Origin: Hyphomonas chukchiensis
GTDB taxonomy: Bacteria > Pseudomonadota > Alphaproteobacteria > Caulobacterales > Hyphomonadaceae
DNA length: 64,000 bases
Assembly: GCF_000682695.1 (NCBI RefSeq)
Contig: NZ_AWFG01000041.1
Coordinates: 1 to 64,000 of the forward strand
Reading direction: 5' to 3'
Notes under the pieces: generated by a model
The model's database searches: none
Seen by the model: the letters and a program-made list of their open reading frames with translations, nothing else
Told to the model about the DNA's origin: nothing
Translations under genes and position numbers: made by a program
In this document: positions 25,785-35,262 of the stretch, piece after piece
Numbering within the stretch: position 1 is the stretch's first letter
How the letters are laid out: each line of letters begins with the position of its first letter

Positions 25785-27254
25785 ATGCCGGACAAGCATG
25801 TCGTTGTGATCGGTGCCGGGCTCGGTGGCCTGACAGCCGCCATCAAGCTGCAGGAAGCAGGCTATGGTTTCACGCTGCTGGAGCAGGGGGACCGTGTGGG
25901 CGGCACCTGGGCGGCGAATACCTATCCGGGCTGTGCCTGCGATGTTCAGGTGGCGCTCTATCAGCTCTCCTTTGCGCAATCGATGCACTGGACGCGCCTT
26001 TACCCTCAGCAGGCCGAGATCCAGGCCTATGCCGAGGAAGTCACTGACCGGTTCCAGCTGCGCCCGCACCTTCACCTGAATGAAGGCGCGACATCGGCGG
26101 TCTGGAACGCGGACACGAAAAAATGGACGGTGACGACGGTCAAGGGCCGCACCATCGAGGCGGATGCCGTGATCGGTGCGCTTGGGCAGCTGAACCGTCC
26201 CTTCTGGCCTGACATTCCGGGCATGGATACTTTTGCCGGGGCGAAGATGCACTCGGCCGGCTGGGATCATTCGGTGGATTTCAAAGGCAAGCGCGTCGGC
26301 GTGGTCGGTTCGGCGGCGAGCGCGGTGCAGCTCATCCCGCAGGTCGCCATGGAAGCGGCCAATGTAGGTGTGTTCCAGCGCTCGGCCAATTGGGTCGTGC
26401 CGCGCAATGACCGCGAGATCCCGCCGGAGGAGCTGGCGCTGATGTTCACCGTGCCTGAAAAGGCGATGGAATTTGCCGAGATCAACCGGCGCATCATTTA
26501 TGAGAATGCCGACTATTTCTTCTGGCAGGCTTTCCAGTGGACGCCTGAAGGCCGTGCCTTCTTTACGCGGCAGGCAACGGACCACCTGAATGCGCAGGTT
26601 CCCGATGCGGAATTGCGCAAGAAGCTGACGCCGGATTATCCGGTCGGCTGCCGCCGCATCCTGATTGCCGACGATTTCTATCCCGCCCTGATGCGCGACA
26701 ATGTCGACCTGATCACGGACGGCATTGCCGAAATCGTGCCGGAAGGCATCCGCACCAAGGATGGCACGCTCCACGAATATGACATTCTTGTCTTCGCGAC
26801 GGGCTTTGAGACGACCGGCTGGCACTGGTCGGTCGATGTGGTCGGGCAGGATGGCATCACGATCGAAGAGGCCTGGGAGGACGGTCCGGAAGCCTATCTC
26901 GGCATCACAGTGGCTGATTTCCCGAATTTCTTCGTGCTCTACGGCCCGAACACCAATCTCGGGCACAATTCCATTACGTTCATGCTGGAGCGGCAGGTCG
27001 AGTACACGATCAAGGCGCTGGCCAAGATGAACGAGAGCGGCGTGACGGCCATGGCGCCCAAACGTGCCGCGCAGGACCGGTTCAACAAGGACATCCAGGC
27101 GCGTCTCGGCACCACTGTCTGGGCCGATCCGGCCTGTAACAGCTGGTACAAGACCGATGATGGCCGCATCACCCAGAACTGGGCTGACCATACGCGCGCC
27201 TATGCCGAGGCCGTCGCCGAAGTGGACCTGAAGGACTATGAACTCGTGAAGTAG
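25785..27254 (+). CDS. Flavin monooxygenase, Baeyer-Villiger type
   Basis: 489 aa. FAD Rossmann motif GAGLGG at 10-15, the Baeyer-Villiger fingerprint FAGAKMHSAGW (FxGxxxHxxxW) near 149-159, the NADP Rossmann motif VVGSAASAVQ near 178, and FATGFETTGWHW in the C-terminal third. It inserts oxygen into ketones to form esters or lactones with NADPH and O2; substrate unknown. Start ATG 25785 lies 3 bases beyond a GTG; AGGAGGA is ideally spaced. Stand-alone gene. Confidence 0.88.
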   Translation: MPDKHVVVIGAGLGGLTAAIKLQEAGYGFTLLEQGDRVGGTWAANTYPGCACDVQVALYQLSFAQSMHWTRLYPQQAEIQAYAEEVTDRFQLRPHLHLNEGATSAVWNADTKKWTVTTVKGRTIEADAVIGALGQLNRPFWPDIPGMDTFAGAKMHSAGWDHSVDFKGKRVGVVGSAASAVQLIPQVAMEAANVGVFQRSANWVVPRNDREIPPEELALMFTVPEKAMEFAEINRRIIYENADYFFWQAFQWTPEGRAFFTRQATDHLNAQVPDAELRKKLTPDYPVGCRRILIADDFYPALMRDNVDLITDGIAEIVPEGIRTKDGTLHEYDILVFATGFETTGWHWSVDVVGQDGITIEEAWEDGPEAYLGITVADFPNFFVLYGPNTNLGHNSITFMLERQVEYTIKALAKMNESGVTAMAPKRAAQDRFNKDIQARLGTTVWADPACNSWYKTDDGRITQNWADHTRAYAEAVAEVDLKDYELVK

Positions 27255-27343
27255 CGGCAAAAGGCCCGAAAGCGGCATCTGCCCCCTTGCTTTTCGGGGC
27301 AGATTCCTGCCCTTGTCGCGGCGGCTGAACACGGGAGCAGTAT

Positions 27344-28636
27344 ATGTCAGGTGTCGTCGTCGTAGGCGCCCAATGGGGCGATGAAGGCAAGGGCAAGATC
27401 GTCGACTGGCTGTCGAGCCGGGCCGATGTGGTCGTGCGGTTTCAGGGCGGGCACAATGCCGGCCACACGCTCGTCATTGACGGCAAGGTCTTCAAGCTGG
27501 CGCTGCTGCCCTCGGGCCTTGTGCGCGGCGGAAAGCTGTCTGTCATCGGCAATGGCGTCGTGGTCGATCCGTGGCACATGCTGACGGAGATTGAAGGCAT
27601 CCGCGCCCAAGGCGTTGAAGTGACGCCCGACAACCTGATCCTCGCTGACAATGCCTCGCTGATCCTGCCCTGGCACAAGGATATTGATGCTGCGCGGGAA
27701 GGGGCCCTCGGCGCCGCCCAGATCGGCACCACCAAGCGCGGCATTGGCCCGGCCTATGAAGACCGCGTGGGCCGCCGTGCCATTCGCGTGGCGGATCTCG
27801 CTGACCCCGCTGCCCTCGACATGAAGATCGAACGCCTGCTGGCCCACCATCGCCCGCTGCGGACCGGCCTCGACCTGCCCGAGCCCGATGGCGCGCAGCT
27901 GAAGGCAGACCTGCTGGCGATTGCGCCGCAAATCCTCGCCTATGCGCAGCCTGTCTGGAAAGTGCTGGACGAGCAGGTCCGGCGTGGCCGCCGCATCCTG
28001 TTCGAAGGCGCGCAGGGCGTGATGCTTGATGTCGATCACGGGACATACCCGTTCGTGACCTCGTCCAACGTTGTGGCCGGCAATGCTTCGGCAGGCTCGG
28101 GCGTGGGTCCGGGCGCGATTTCCTATGTGCTCGGCCTGGCCAAGGCCTATACGACACGCGTGGGCGCAGGCCCGTTCCCGACGGAACTGAATGACGAGAT
28201 TGGCGAGCGGCTTGGCCGGATCGGCAAGGAAGTCGGCGTGAACACGGGCCGCGCGCGGCGTTGCGGCTGGTTTGACAGTGTCATGGTGCGCCAGGCCTGC
28301 GCGACGAGCGGCGTGACGGGCCTTGCCCTCACCAAGCTCGACGTGCTCGACGGCTTTGACGAGATCAAGGTCTGCGTGGCCTACAAGCTGAACGGCAAGA
28401 TAATCGACCATTACCCGGCCGGCCTCACCGATCAGGCTGCAGTCGAGCCTGTCTATGAGACGATGGAAGGCTGGAAGGGTTCGACCGCCGGGGCGCGCTC
28501 CTGGGCGGACCTGCCGGCGGAAGCGGTAAAATATGTCCGCCGCCTTGAGGAGCTCGTCGGCAAGCCCTGCGCCCTCGTCTCGACATCGCCTGAGCGTGAA
28601 GACGTGATCCTGATGCGCGACCCGTTCGAGGGCTGA
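27344..28636 (+). CDS. purA: Adenylosuccinate synthetase
   Basis: 430 aa, full length. It forms adenylosuccinate from IMP, aspartate and GTP, the first committed step to AMP. GDEGKGK at 12-18, the catalytic His in GHNAGHTL near 40, [16 protein letters not shown] near 127, [26 protein letters not shown] near 217, and the C-terminal GTP-base motif [17 protein letters not shown] before the ATG. Confidence 0.97.
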   Translation: MSGVVVVGAQWGDEGKGKIVDWLSSRADVVVRFQGGHNAGHTLVIDGKVFKLALLPSGLVRGGKLSVIGNGVVVDPWHMLTEIEGIRAQGVEVTPDNLILADNASLILPWHKDIDAAREGALGAAQIGTTKRGIGPAYEDRVGRRAIRVADLADPAALDMKIERLLAHHRPLRTGLDLPEPDGAQLKADLLAIAPQILAYAQPVWKVLDEQVRRGRRILFEGAQGVMLDVDHGTYPFVTSSNVVAGNASAGSGVGPGAISYVLGLAKAYTTRVGAGPFPTELNDEIGERLGRIGKEVGVNTGRARRCGWFDSVMVRQACATSGVTGLALTKLDVLDGFDEIKVCVAYKLNGKIIDHYPAGLTDQAAVEPVYETMEGWKGSTAGARSWADLPAEAVKYVRRLEELVGKPCALVSTSPEREDVILMRDPFEG

Positions 28637-28715
28637 GGCCAGCATATTCCTGTATTGCTTTGTCGCCCCTGCGGGGGTTAGCTTCAGCTGTGGAACGTGT
28701 GCGGGGACGGGTTGG

Positions 28716-29252
28716 ATGACGCGCTTGAAAGTCCTTTTGGCAAGTGTGCTGTGCGCCGTGGCGGCAGCCTGCGCCTTCGGTTCCTACACGCCGCTTATCC
28801 CGCCCGAGGATGTTGTGCTGCCCCTGGGCAGGGCGGAAGTTGCAGGCGCCTATGTCCAGAGCAGCGAGGATCCCACGCGCTGGGACCCGTCGACAGACAA
28901 TGGCATTGCCGAGGAATATGACCTTCGCCAGGAAGGCTATGGCTATTGGCTGGATGAAGACGTCTGGCTTGTTTTCGGCAGGATGCACGGCAGGGAAGAC
29001 GAATACATAATGCAGATCGCGACGCCGGAAGACAGCGTCGAGGGTGGCTATGTCTACAATTACGCCATGGGCAAGCTGGTCGGGGATCGCCTGTTCGTGA
29101 AATTTCCCGATTGCGATGATCTGTCCATCGACTCCATGAATGCACTTGAACTCGATAGTGAGTGCGCGCTGACCAGCTATGACGGCCTCAAGCGTGTGTT
29201 TGCCGAAACGGAAAGTAGCTCTGCCTATACGACCTATTACCAGCTGCGGTAG
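28716..29252 (+). CDS. Hypothetical exported protein
   Basis: 178 aa, not recognised. N-terminal signal MTRLKVLLASVLCAVAAACAFG with a cysteine after AAA gives a weak lipobox. The rest is acidic and rich in Tyr and Asp (DEDVWLVFGRMHGREDEYIM), with two later cysteines (PDCDD, DSECA) that could form a disulfide. Good codon usage supports a real gene. Confidence 0.7.
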   Translation: MTRLKVLLASVLCAVAAACAFGSYTPLIPPEDVVLPLGRAEVAGAYVQSSEDPTRWDPSTDNGIAEEYDLRQEGYGYWLDEDVWLVFGRMHGREDEYIMQIATPEDSVEGGYVYNYAMGKLVGDRLFVKFPDCDDLSIDSMNALELDSECALTSYDGLKRVFAETESSSAYTTYYQLR

Positions 29253-29347
29253 GCGCGCAGTGTATACGCAGACTCCCTGAGTGACGCCGGCCTCCCCATC
29301 TGAAGGAATAGGGGCTGTTGAAACCCTGTCATGTGAAGGAGATCGCC

Positions 29348-29599
29348 ATGTCTCATACCCCGCACGAACTCGCAGAAGAGTTTCCGGAATACGTTGAGAA
29401 CATCCACACGCTGAAGGTGTCCAATCCGCACTTCGCGCGCCTCGCCGAGGAATATCATGAGGTGAACCGTCATATTCACCGGCATGAAAGCGGCGTGGAG
29501 CCGGCCAGCGAGACGCATGAGACCGAGTTGCGCAAGCGGCGGCTGGTTCTGAAGGATGAAATCTACACCATTCTGAAGGACGAGGATGCGTCGGCCTGA
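29348..29599 (+). CDS. DUF465 / YdcH-family small protein
   Basis: 83 aa, all helical and charged. MSHTPHELAEEFPEYVENIHTLKVSNPHFARLAEEYHEVN and LRKRRLVLKDEIYTIL are the DUF465 (YdcH) pattern, a short antiparallel coiled coil with no known activity. GAAGGAG sits 6 bases before the ATG at 29348; the longer in-frame extension is rejected. Confidence 0.88.
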   Translation: MSHTPHELAEEFPEYVENIHTLKVSNPHFARLAEEYHEVNRHIHRHESGVEPASETHETELRKRRLVLKDEIYTILKDEDASA

Positions 29600-29629
29600 T
29601 TTCTGTCCATCATTTTAGGAAGTCCCGCC

Positions 29630-29655
29630 GGAACGGCGAGAGGGCTTGAGCGGTT
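29630..29655 (+). promoter_or_regulatory. Possible EcfG promoter, one mismatch
   Basis: GGAAC (29630-29634), then 17 bases, then GGTT (29652-29655); the consensus -10 is CGTT. It lies 31 bases before the PA2169-like gene, a family often linked to stress. One mismatch makes this tentative. Confidence 0.3.
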
Positions 29656-29686
29656 GATCTGCATATTCAAGCAGAGGACTTCCGAT

Positions 29687-30133
29687 ATGACAGATACAAC
29701 CAACAAGACCGATATTGACGCCCTGAACGACATCACGAAAGTGCTGATCGATAGCCGCAAAGGCTATGAGAAATGTGCAGAGATTGCCGATGAGAGCTTT
29801 GGCCTTCGCTCGCAGTTCCAGCAGCGCGCAAAGGACCGGGAGATGCTGATCAGCCGTTTCCAGGCCCAGGTGCGCACATTTGGCGGTGAGCCGCAGACGG
29901 ATGGCGGGGCCCTTGGCGCCCTTCATCGCGGCTTCACGCAGTTCGCGTCGGTGTTCAAGGATGACAAGAAGGCTGCCCTTGAAGCGGTGGACGATGGTGA
30001 AGAGCACCTTGCGAACGCCATCAAGGAGCGTCTCGACAAACCCGAGCTGCAGTCCGGCTCGCGGGCGCTGCTGCAGGAAGCCTATTCAAGTGCCCGTTCG
30101 GGTGAAGCATTCGCTGACAGCCTGACTTCATAA
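29687..30133 (+). CDS. PA2169 / DUF2383 four-helix-bundle protein
   Basis: 148 aa, nearly all helix. ALNDITKVLIDSRKGYEKCAEIA at the N-terminus, FQQRAKDREMLISRFQAQV, GGALGALHRGF and DDGEEHLANAIKERLD near residue 105 match the PA2169 family ferritin-like bundle. Acidic and His residues could bind metal, but function is unknown. It follows the YdcH gene by 87 bases; both may belong to a stress regulon. Confidence 0.82.
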   Translation: MTDTTNKTDIDALNDITKVLIDSRKGYEKCAEIADESFGLRSQFQQRAKDREMLISRFQAQVRTFGGEPQTDGGALGALHRGFTQFASVFKDDKKAALEAVDDGEEHLANAIKERLDKPELQSGSRALLQEAYSSARSGEAFADSLTS

Positions 30134-30159
30134 GGCATCTCAGCCTTCGAAAATGCGAA

Positions 30160-30190
30160 AAACCGGTCCTTTCAGGGCCGGCTTTTTGTT
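30160..30190 (+). terminator. Intrinsic terminator after PA2169-like gene
   Basis: AAACCGGTCCT-TTC-AGGGCCGGCTT forms a stem with one bulge, followed by TTTTTG. Confidence 0.75.
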
Positions 30191-30271
30191 TTGGGGCAGG
30201 GGATGTGATCCGAAAGTGGTCGAAACGGCGTAAGATATTCTAAATAATATACGCAATATGTTACCTCTACC

Positions 30272-33200
30272 ATGAAGAGCCAACGACAGCGGCTGATGCC
30301 GAACCTTACCATCAATCATGATGCCGGATTGGATAGTCGCCTACCGCGTATCCCCGATCTGGTGGCGAACGTATTTGTGCTTCACCCCGCTCTGGCCGTC
30401 ATGGCCTTTTTCCTGACGGCGGGAGCAATATTCTTCACACGCGGCACCGGAGACATTGCAGCCGTATGGCCCGTGAATGCCGTGCTGCTGATTACGCTGC
30501 TCAAGTCGCGCCGCATACATTGGCCGTCACTGTTCCTCTGGTTCGGTCTGGGCGAATTCTCGGCCCACCTGCTGGTCGGCGGTATGGGGGCAGATGCGCT
30601 CCTCGTCCTGCTCGGCCATAGTATGGAAGTTCTGATCGCCGCCCTGATTGTCGGCCGGCATCCAGCCTCCGGACTGATCTCCACGGCGCGTATCGCCCGG
30701 CTCTTCATGGGCGGGCTATTGGGGTGCCTGGCTTCAACGGCAATCATGATGGCGGCCTGGAGCGCGCTGAGCCCACAGGACTTGCTGATCCACGGCGCAC
30801 TGTGGTTTTTCGCCGACTTTCTCGGCTTGCTCCTTTTCGCGCCGCTGGTGTCGGCGCTCGCTTCGAGGGAATCCACCAAGGGTGAACGGATTGACTGGAT
30901 GTCGGCCTTTCAGATGGGGCTGGTTGTTGCCGTAACGATCGCCGTGTTTGCGCAGTCGAAATATCCGCTGCTGTTCTTTGTGCCGCCTATCCTTGTGCCG
31001 ATCACCTTGCGCCATGGCGTGCGGGGCGCCGCGGTCGCCCTGATTGTCGTTTCCCTGATAGCGATCCCGTTCACCTATATGGGTAGCGGGCCGACAACGC
31101 TGACGAAGGGCGACGTCGTCGTACACATGCTGATTCTGCAGTCTTTCATGGCGGCAAATTCCTTCATGGCACTCGCCCTCGGCGCGTCTGTTGCCGAGCG
31201 GCGGCGGCTGACCGAACAGCTGCGCAATTCCAAGCGGCGGATCATCCAGCGTTCCGGTCAGGAGAAAGTGCTGCTGGCGAAGGCGGAACTGGCCGAGCAG
31301 ATTTCACAGGTCGGTCACTGGACGCTGAGGCCAGGGACGGGTGAAGTCTACTGGTCGCCTGAAGTCTATCGCATTCATGGCGTCGATCCCGAGACTTTCG
31401 ACCCCATGCTGGATGCGGCCGTGGGTTTCTATCATGGCGAAGACGAGGCGCGCGTATCGGAGATGCTTGCGCGTCATATGGCCTCTGGCGAGGACTGGGA
31501 CTTTGAAGCATCGCTGGAGCGGCGTTCCGATGGCGCCATCCGGCGCGTCAGGTCCATTGCCAAGTGCCACAAGGGACCGGATGGCAGCGTCGAGAGCATC
31601 TTCGGGGTGTTCAAGGACATTACGCGCGAACACGAACTCTATGAGAAGATTGCACAGCAGGAGGAGCAATACAGGCTGCTCGCTGAACATTCGACCGATA
31701 TCGTCCTGAAATTCGGCCTGGATGGCATCATCAGTTATGCCTCTCCGTCCGCTGCCAAAATCGTGCCACCTGACGAGGCGGTCGGCCGGTCGGCGATGGA
31801 CTTTGTCGTACCGGAAGACCAGGAGTTCGTGCGCACTATCACACGGGCGCTGGTTACCGATGGCGAGCCGGACCGGTCTGTCGTGCGCGAGCACAGGGCC
31901 CCGCTGGCCGACGGCAGCATCGTGTGGTTGGAAGGCAGCCCGCAGCTAATCCGCGATAGGGATGGCAATCCGGTCGAGATCGTCTCCACCTACCGCGACG
32001 TAACCGATCGGCATGAACGCGAAAAAATGCTCGCCGAAGCCCGGCGGGAAGCTGAAACTGCAACCATTGCCCGCACTGAATTCCTGTCGAACATGAGCCA
32101 TGAGATCCGGACACCGCTGAACGGTGTGTTGGGCTTTACAGATATTCTCAAATCGACCCCGCTGAGCGACGAGCAGCTGTCGCATGTGCAGCGCATCTCG
32201 TCTGCCGGGCGCACGCTTCTCGAAATCGTCAATGATATTCTGGACTTCTCCAAGATTGATGCGGGACGACTTGATGTCGAGAAGCGACCCTACGACTTGC
32301 GCACCGTGGTCACGGACGTGGTCAAACTGATCTCTGCCGCGCGGCCAAACCCGAATGTGACTATCACTCATCAGATTGCAGCCGATATCGCAGCGAACGT
32401 CGTTGGCGATGAGACACGCACACGCCAGATCCTCACGAATCTTGTCGGCAACGCCGCCAAGTTCACGGAGGCTGGCCATGTGATGGTGGATGTGCGCCTG
32501 CGGGGCGGCAAGATGTGCATCATCGTAGCCGATACAGGCGCAGGCATTCCCGCGGACAAGCTGGAACATGTTTTTACTGGCTTTTCGCAGGTTGACTCCT
32601 CAATCAGCCGCCGTTTCGGCGGTAGCGGGCTCGGCCTTTCGATCAGCCGCTCGCTGGCGGAATTGATGGATGGCGACCTTCAACTGACCAGCACCGAAGG
32701 GGAGGGCACGAATGCCATCCTGACCTTGCCCTATATCCCGGACAGGCGGACAGGTCGCACCGAAGGCGGTGCACTGAAGGAAGACAGGCGCGCGCCTCAG
32801 GCCTCACGGATCATGGTGGTCGATGATGTGGAGATGAACCGGGCCTTGCTCGAAATCGGTCTCCAGCAATCCGGCCATGAGGTTACGACCTTTGCTTCGG
32901 CGCCGGATGCCATATTGGCGCTTATGGAGGGCCGCATGTTCGACATCATCCTCATGGATGTGCAAATGCCGGACATGGATGGCCTGACGGCGACCCGTCG
33001 GATACGCGAACTGCCAGGTCCTGTGGGCCGCACGCCGATTGTCGCGCTGACGGCGAACGTACTGGCGGGTCAGGCTGAAGAGTGCCGCGAAGCCGGCATG
33101 GATGCCCACTTTCCAAAACCCGTCGATATCGTGCGACTGAACGGCCTGATTGACCGCCTGTTGCGTAAAAAACGGAAGGAAGCCGCAAGTCAGGTTGCGG

Positions 33201-33502
33201 ATGCCGAAATGAAGATCGCCAAGCTGAAAGATGAATGCCGCAAGGATATTCTGGAGCTGCCAGGGCAACTCGGCGCGCTGCTGAAAATCACCTCACCTGC
33301 CGAACGCGCAAAAGCGGTGGCGGCACTGGCACATTCGGTTGCCGGCACGTCGGGCAGTCTCGGTTTCAGCCAGGTTTCAGATGCCGCTTTCCGGCTTGAG
33401 GCAATGGCAAAGGCCATTCTGGAAGGAAGCTCAGAACCCGCCAAACTGAAAGACGCGGTCGAGGATTTCGTCAGCGTTGCTGCGGAAACAGAAGCGGCCT
33501 GA
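30272..33502 (+). CDS. MASE1 hybrid sensor histidine kinase with REC and HPt
   Basis: 1076 aa. A MASE1 sensor with about eight membrane helices spans 35-305, followed by two PAS domains (about 335-455 and 465-585; the first has WSPEVYRIHGVDPETF). The HisKA helix carries the phosphorylated His610 in SNMSHEIRTPLNG; the ATPase has NLVGNAAKF, VADTGAGIP and FGGSGLGLSISRSLAE. The receiver (about 845-965) has Asp896 in MDVQMPD. A C-terminal HPt carries His1021 in AHSVAGTSG. All relay residues are intact. No separate output regulator is adjacent, so the relay probably ends on a distant regulator. The region just upstream is AT-rich and may hold the promoter. Confidence 0.92.
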   Translation: MKSQRQRLMPNLTINHDAGLDSRLPRIPDLVANVFVLHPALAVMAFFLTAGAIFFTRGTGDIAAVWPVNAVLLITLLKSRRIHWPSLFLWFGLGEFSAHLLVGGMGADALLVLLGHSMEVLIAALIVGRHPASGLISTARIARLFMGGLLGCLASTAIMMAAWSALSPQDLLIHGALWFFADFLGLLLFAPLVSALASRESTKGERIDWMSAFQMGLVVAVTIAVFAQSKYPLLFFVPPILVPITLRHGVRGAAVALIVVSLIAIPFTYMGSGPTTLTKGDVVVHMLILQSFMAANSFMALALGASVAERRRLTEQLRNSKRRIIQRSGQEKVLLAKAELAEQISQVGHWTLRPGTGEVYWSPEVYRIHGVDPETFDPMLDAAVGFYHGEDEARVSEMLARHMASGEDWDFEASLERRSDGAIRRVRSIAKCHKGPDGSVESIFGVFKDITREHELYEKIAQQEEQYRLLAEHSTDIVLKFGLDGIISYASPSAAKIVPPDEAVGRSAMDFVVPEDQEFVRTITRALVTDGEPDRSVVREHRAPLADGSIVWLEGSPQLIRDRDGNPVEIVSTYRDVTDRHEREKMLAEARREAETATIARTEFLSNMSHEIRTPLNGVLGFTDILKSTPLSDEQLSHVQRISSAGRTLLEIVNDILDFSKIDAGRLDVEKRPYDLRTVVTDVVKLISAARPNPNVTITHQIAADIAANVVGDETRTRQILTNLVGNAAKFTEAGHVMVDVRLRGGKMCIIVADTGAGIPADKLEHVFTGFSQVDSSISRRFGGSGLGLSISRSLAELMDGDLQLTSTEGEGTNAILTLPYIPDRRTGRTEGGALKEDRRAPQASRIMVVDDVEMNRALLEIGLQQSGHEVTTFASAPDAILALMEGRMFDIILMDVQMPDMDGLTATRRIRELPGPVGRTPIVALTANVLAGQAEECREAGMDAHFPKPVDIVRLNGLIDRLLRKKRKEAASQVADAEMKIAKLKDECRKDILELPGQLGALLKITSPAERAKAVAALAHSVAGTSGSLGFSQVSDAAFRLEAMAKAILEGSSEPAKLKDAVEDFVSVAAETEAA

Positions 33503-33515
33503 TCGACAGGGCAGG

Positions 33516-33785
33516 TCAGTCCTTGCTGTCATCATCCGCTTGGTCAGGGTCAACGCCTTCTGCATCGGACGTCGGATCGGTGTAGGAAGCCACAATGGGC
33601 GCTGCGCCAAGAATGATGTCGTCATTGCCCCTGAAGTGATCGGTTGGCTCATCCCGCTCAGGCGCATGCGGGCCTTCGCCAGGCAGCATCTGCATCCGGC
33701 GGTGGCGTGCAGCGGTTTCGATCTGCTCTGCCTCTTCGGGCGAGGTGCGGGGACGGGCTTCGGCGTCGAGTGTCTTGCGGGTCAT
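33516..33785 (-). CDS. Small acidic hypothetical protein, likely stress-induced
   Basis: 89 aa, hydrophilic, low complexity at the C-terminus (PDQADDDSKD), predicted disordered; not recognised. AGGAGA precedes the ATG at 33785. A sequence-perfect EcfG promoter ends 24 bases upstream, the strongest clue to its role. Stop codon lies 13 bases past the kinase stop on the other strand. Confidence 0.72.
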   Translation of the reverse strand: MTRKTLDAEARPRTSPEEAEQIETAARHRRMQMLPGEGPHAPERDEPTDHFRGNDDIILGAAPIVASYTDPTSDAEGVDPDQADDDSKD

Positions 33786-33808
33786 GGATGATCTCCTCTT
33801 CGCCAATC

Positions 33809-33833
33809 AACGGATTGTGGTGAGGAGAGTTCC
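33809..33833 (-). promoter_or_regulatory. EcfG (general stress) promoter candidate
   Basis: On the minus strand GGAAC (33829-33833) is followed by exactly 16 bases and then CGTT (33809-33812), the consensus of EcfG-type sigma factors. It ends 24 bases before the start of the small acidic gene. Confidence 0.65.
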
Positions 33834-33846
33834 GCGCGGCGGTGTG

Positions 33847-35133
33847 TCAGACTGTCTGCAGGATCGTCTTGAGGGCCGCCACGAGCTTCAGGCTGTCCTG
33901 CGGCGTGTTGTAGAGGCTGGGTGTTACGCGGACGCAGCAGCCCTTGGCCACGCCGGTGCGGTGGACGGTGAAGATGCCATGATCGTCGAGCAGAGTTTTG
34001 ACGAGGGCGAGATTGTCTTCAAGGCTGGTGCGGCCCTTGATGCGGATCGACGTGATGCCGGCATGCATGCGCGGATCATCTGGCGTCAGAATTTCAAGGC
34101 GCGGGTCACTGCGCATCTCGGCAACCCAGAGATTGCGGAGATAGGCAAAGCGCGCCGCCTTATTGGCAGGACCGACCATTTCGTGAAAGTCGATTGCATC
34201 CGGCACAGAGAGGGAAGCGGCGAAATTTGTCGTGCCCGTATGGACGCGGTTGAAGATGGTGCCGATGCCTTCAGGGCGTTCGGATATGTTGGGTGCAATC
34301 GATTCAAGCCGGCCCTTGCGAATGTACATGATGCCGACGCCGAGCGGCGCGCCGATCCATTTGTGCATGTTGAAGCCGACAAAGTCCGCACCGAGATCAT
34401 CTACGGTAAAGTCCAGCTGGCCCCATGAGTGGGCGGCATCGACGATACAGTCGACGCCCTGTTCGCGGGCCATGGCGACGATTTCCCTGATGGGCATGAC
34501 GAGGCCCGTGCGGTGGCTGACATGCGTTAGCAGCAGGAGGCGGACCTGCGGATTGGCGGCCAGCGCATCCGCATAGAAGACGACAAGTTCGTCATGGGTG
34601 ACAGGTTCCGGAATGGCAAGGCGCACAACGGAGCAGGCATTGCGTTCGGCCAGCGTATCCATCGCGGTCAGCATGGAATCATAGTCGAGATCGGCATACA
34701 TGACCGCATCTCCCGGCTTAAGTCCGCGATAGCCCCCGATCAGGCCTTGCAGCGCCTCGGTGGCACCGCGCGTGAGCACGATTTCGTCCGTGCTGGCGCC
34801 AAGCAGGCTTGCGACACGGGCATGAATAGGCACCATGTCAGCATTGTACTTGCGGCGGGCATAGAAGGAGTTTTCGCGGTTCACGCGCTCGGTGTTGCGG
34901 ATATAGGCGTCGAGTACAGGACGGGACATCAGGCCCCAATAGGCGTTCTCGAGATTGGTGACTTCATCCGTGACGTCATATTGCGCCGCGATGCGCGACC
35001 AGTAGGCTTCGTCATCAGGGGCGATGCCCCCGGATACAGAAGACGGCGGCGTGCCTGTCGCGCAGGCGGAGAGGGGAAGGGCGGAGGCCGCCGTGAGGGC
35101 GCCCTTCATGGCCAGCCGTCGTGTCATGTCCAT
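33847..35133 (-). CDS. Tat-exported class V PLP aminotransferase, possible lipoprotein
   Basis: 428 aa. The N-terminus MDMTRRLAMKGALTAASA is a twin-arginine signal, followed by lipobox-like LSAC, so a folded holo-enzyme would be exported and perhaps lipidated. The mature part is a class V aminotransferase of the isopenicillin-N-epimerase/cysteine-desulfurase-like group: GATEALQGLIGGY near 125, DAAHSWGQLDF around 248 with the PLP Asp, and the PLP Lys in NMHKWIGAP around 272. Substrate unknown. Start 35133 keeps the RR motif at residues 5-6. Confidence 0.85.
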   Translation of the reverse strand: MDMTRRLAMKGALTAASALPLSACATGTPPSSVSGGIAPDDEAYWSRIAAQYDVTDEVTNLENAYWGLMSRPVLDAYIRNTERVNRENSFYARRKYNADMVPIHARVASLLGASTDEIVLTRGATEALQGLIGGYRGLKPGDAVMYADLDYDSMLTAMDTLAERNACSVVRLAIPEPVTHDELVVFYADALAANPQVRLLLLTHVSHRTGLVMPIREIVAMAREQGVDCIVDAAHSWGQLDFTVDDLGADFVGFNMHKWIGAPLGVGIMYIRKGRLESIAPNISERPEGIGTIFNRVHTGTTNFAASLSVPDAIDFHEMVGPANKAARFAYLRNLWVAEMRSDPRLEILTPDDPRMHAGITSIRIKGRTSLEDNLALVKTLLDDHGIFTVHRTGVAKGCCVRVTPSLYNTPQDSLKLVAALKTILQTV

Positions 35134-35262
35134 CGTCTTGCCTCTCGCCTCAACTGCTGCCGGCAAAAGACCTTATCTCGATGGGACGTGTCAAAGGTTT
35201 CCCCGCTGCTGACAGGGAAACCTTCTGGGGTGCGTGTAATTGGGGCGGCGGTCCCCTTATGC

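Noticed and set aside
25530-27332. 600-codon minus-strand frame opposite the monooxygenase
   Set aside because: Shadow of a clearly recognised FAD enzyme; no motifs or ribosome site.
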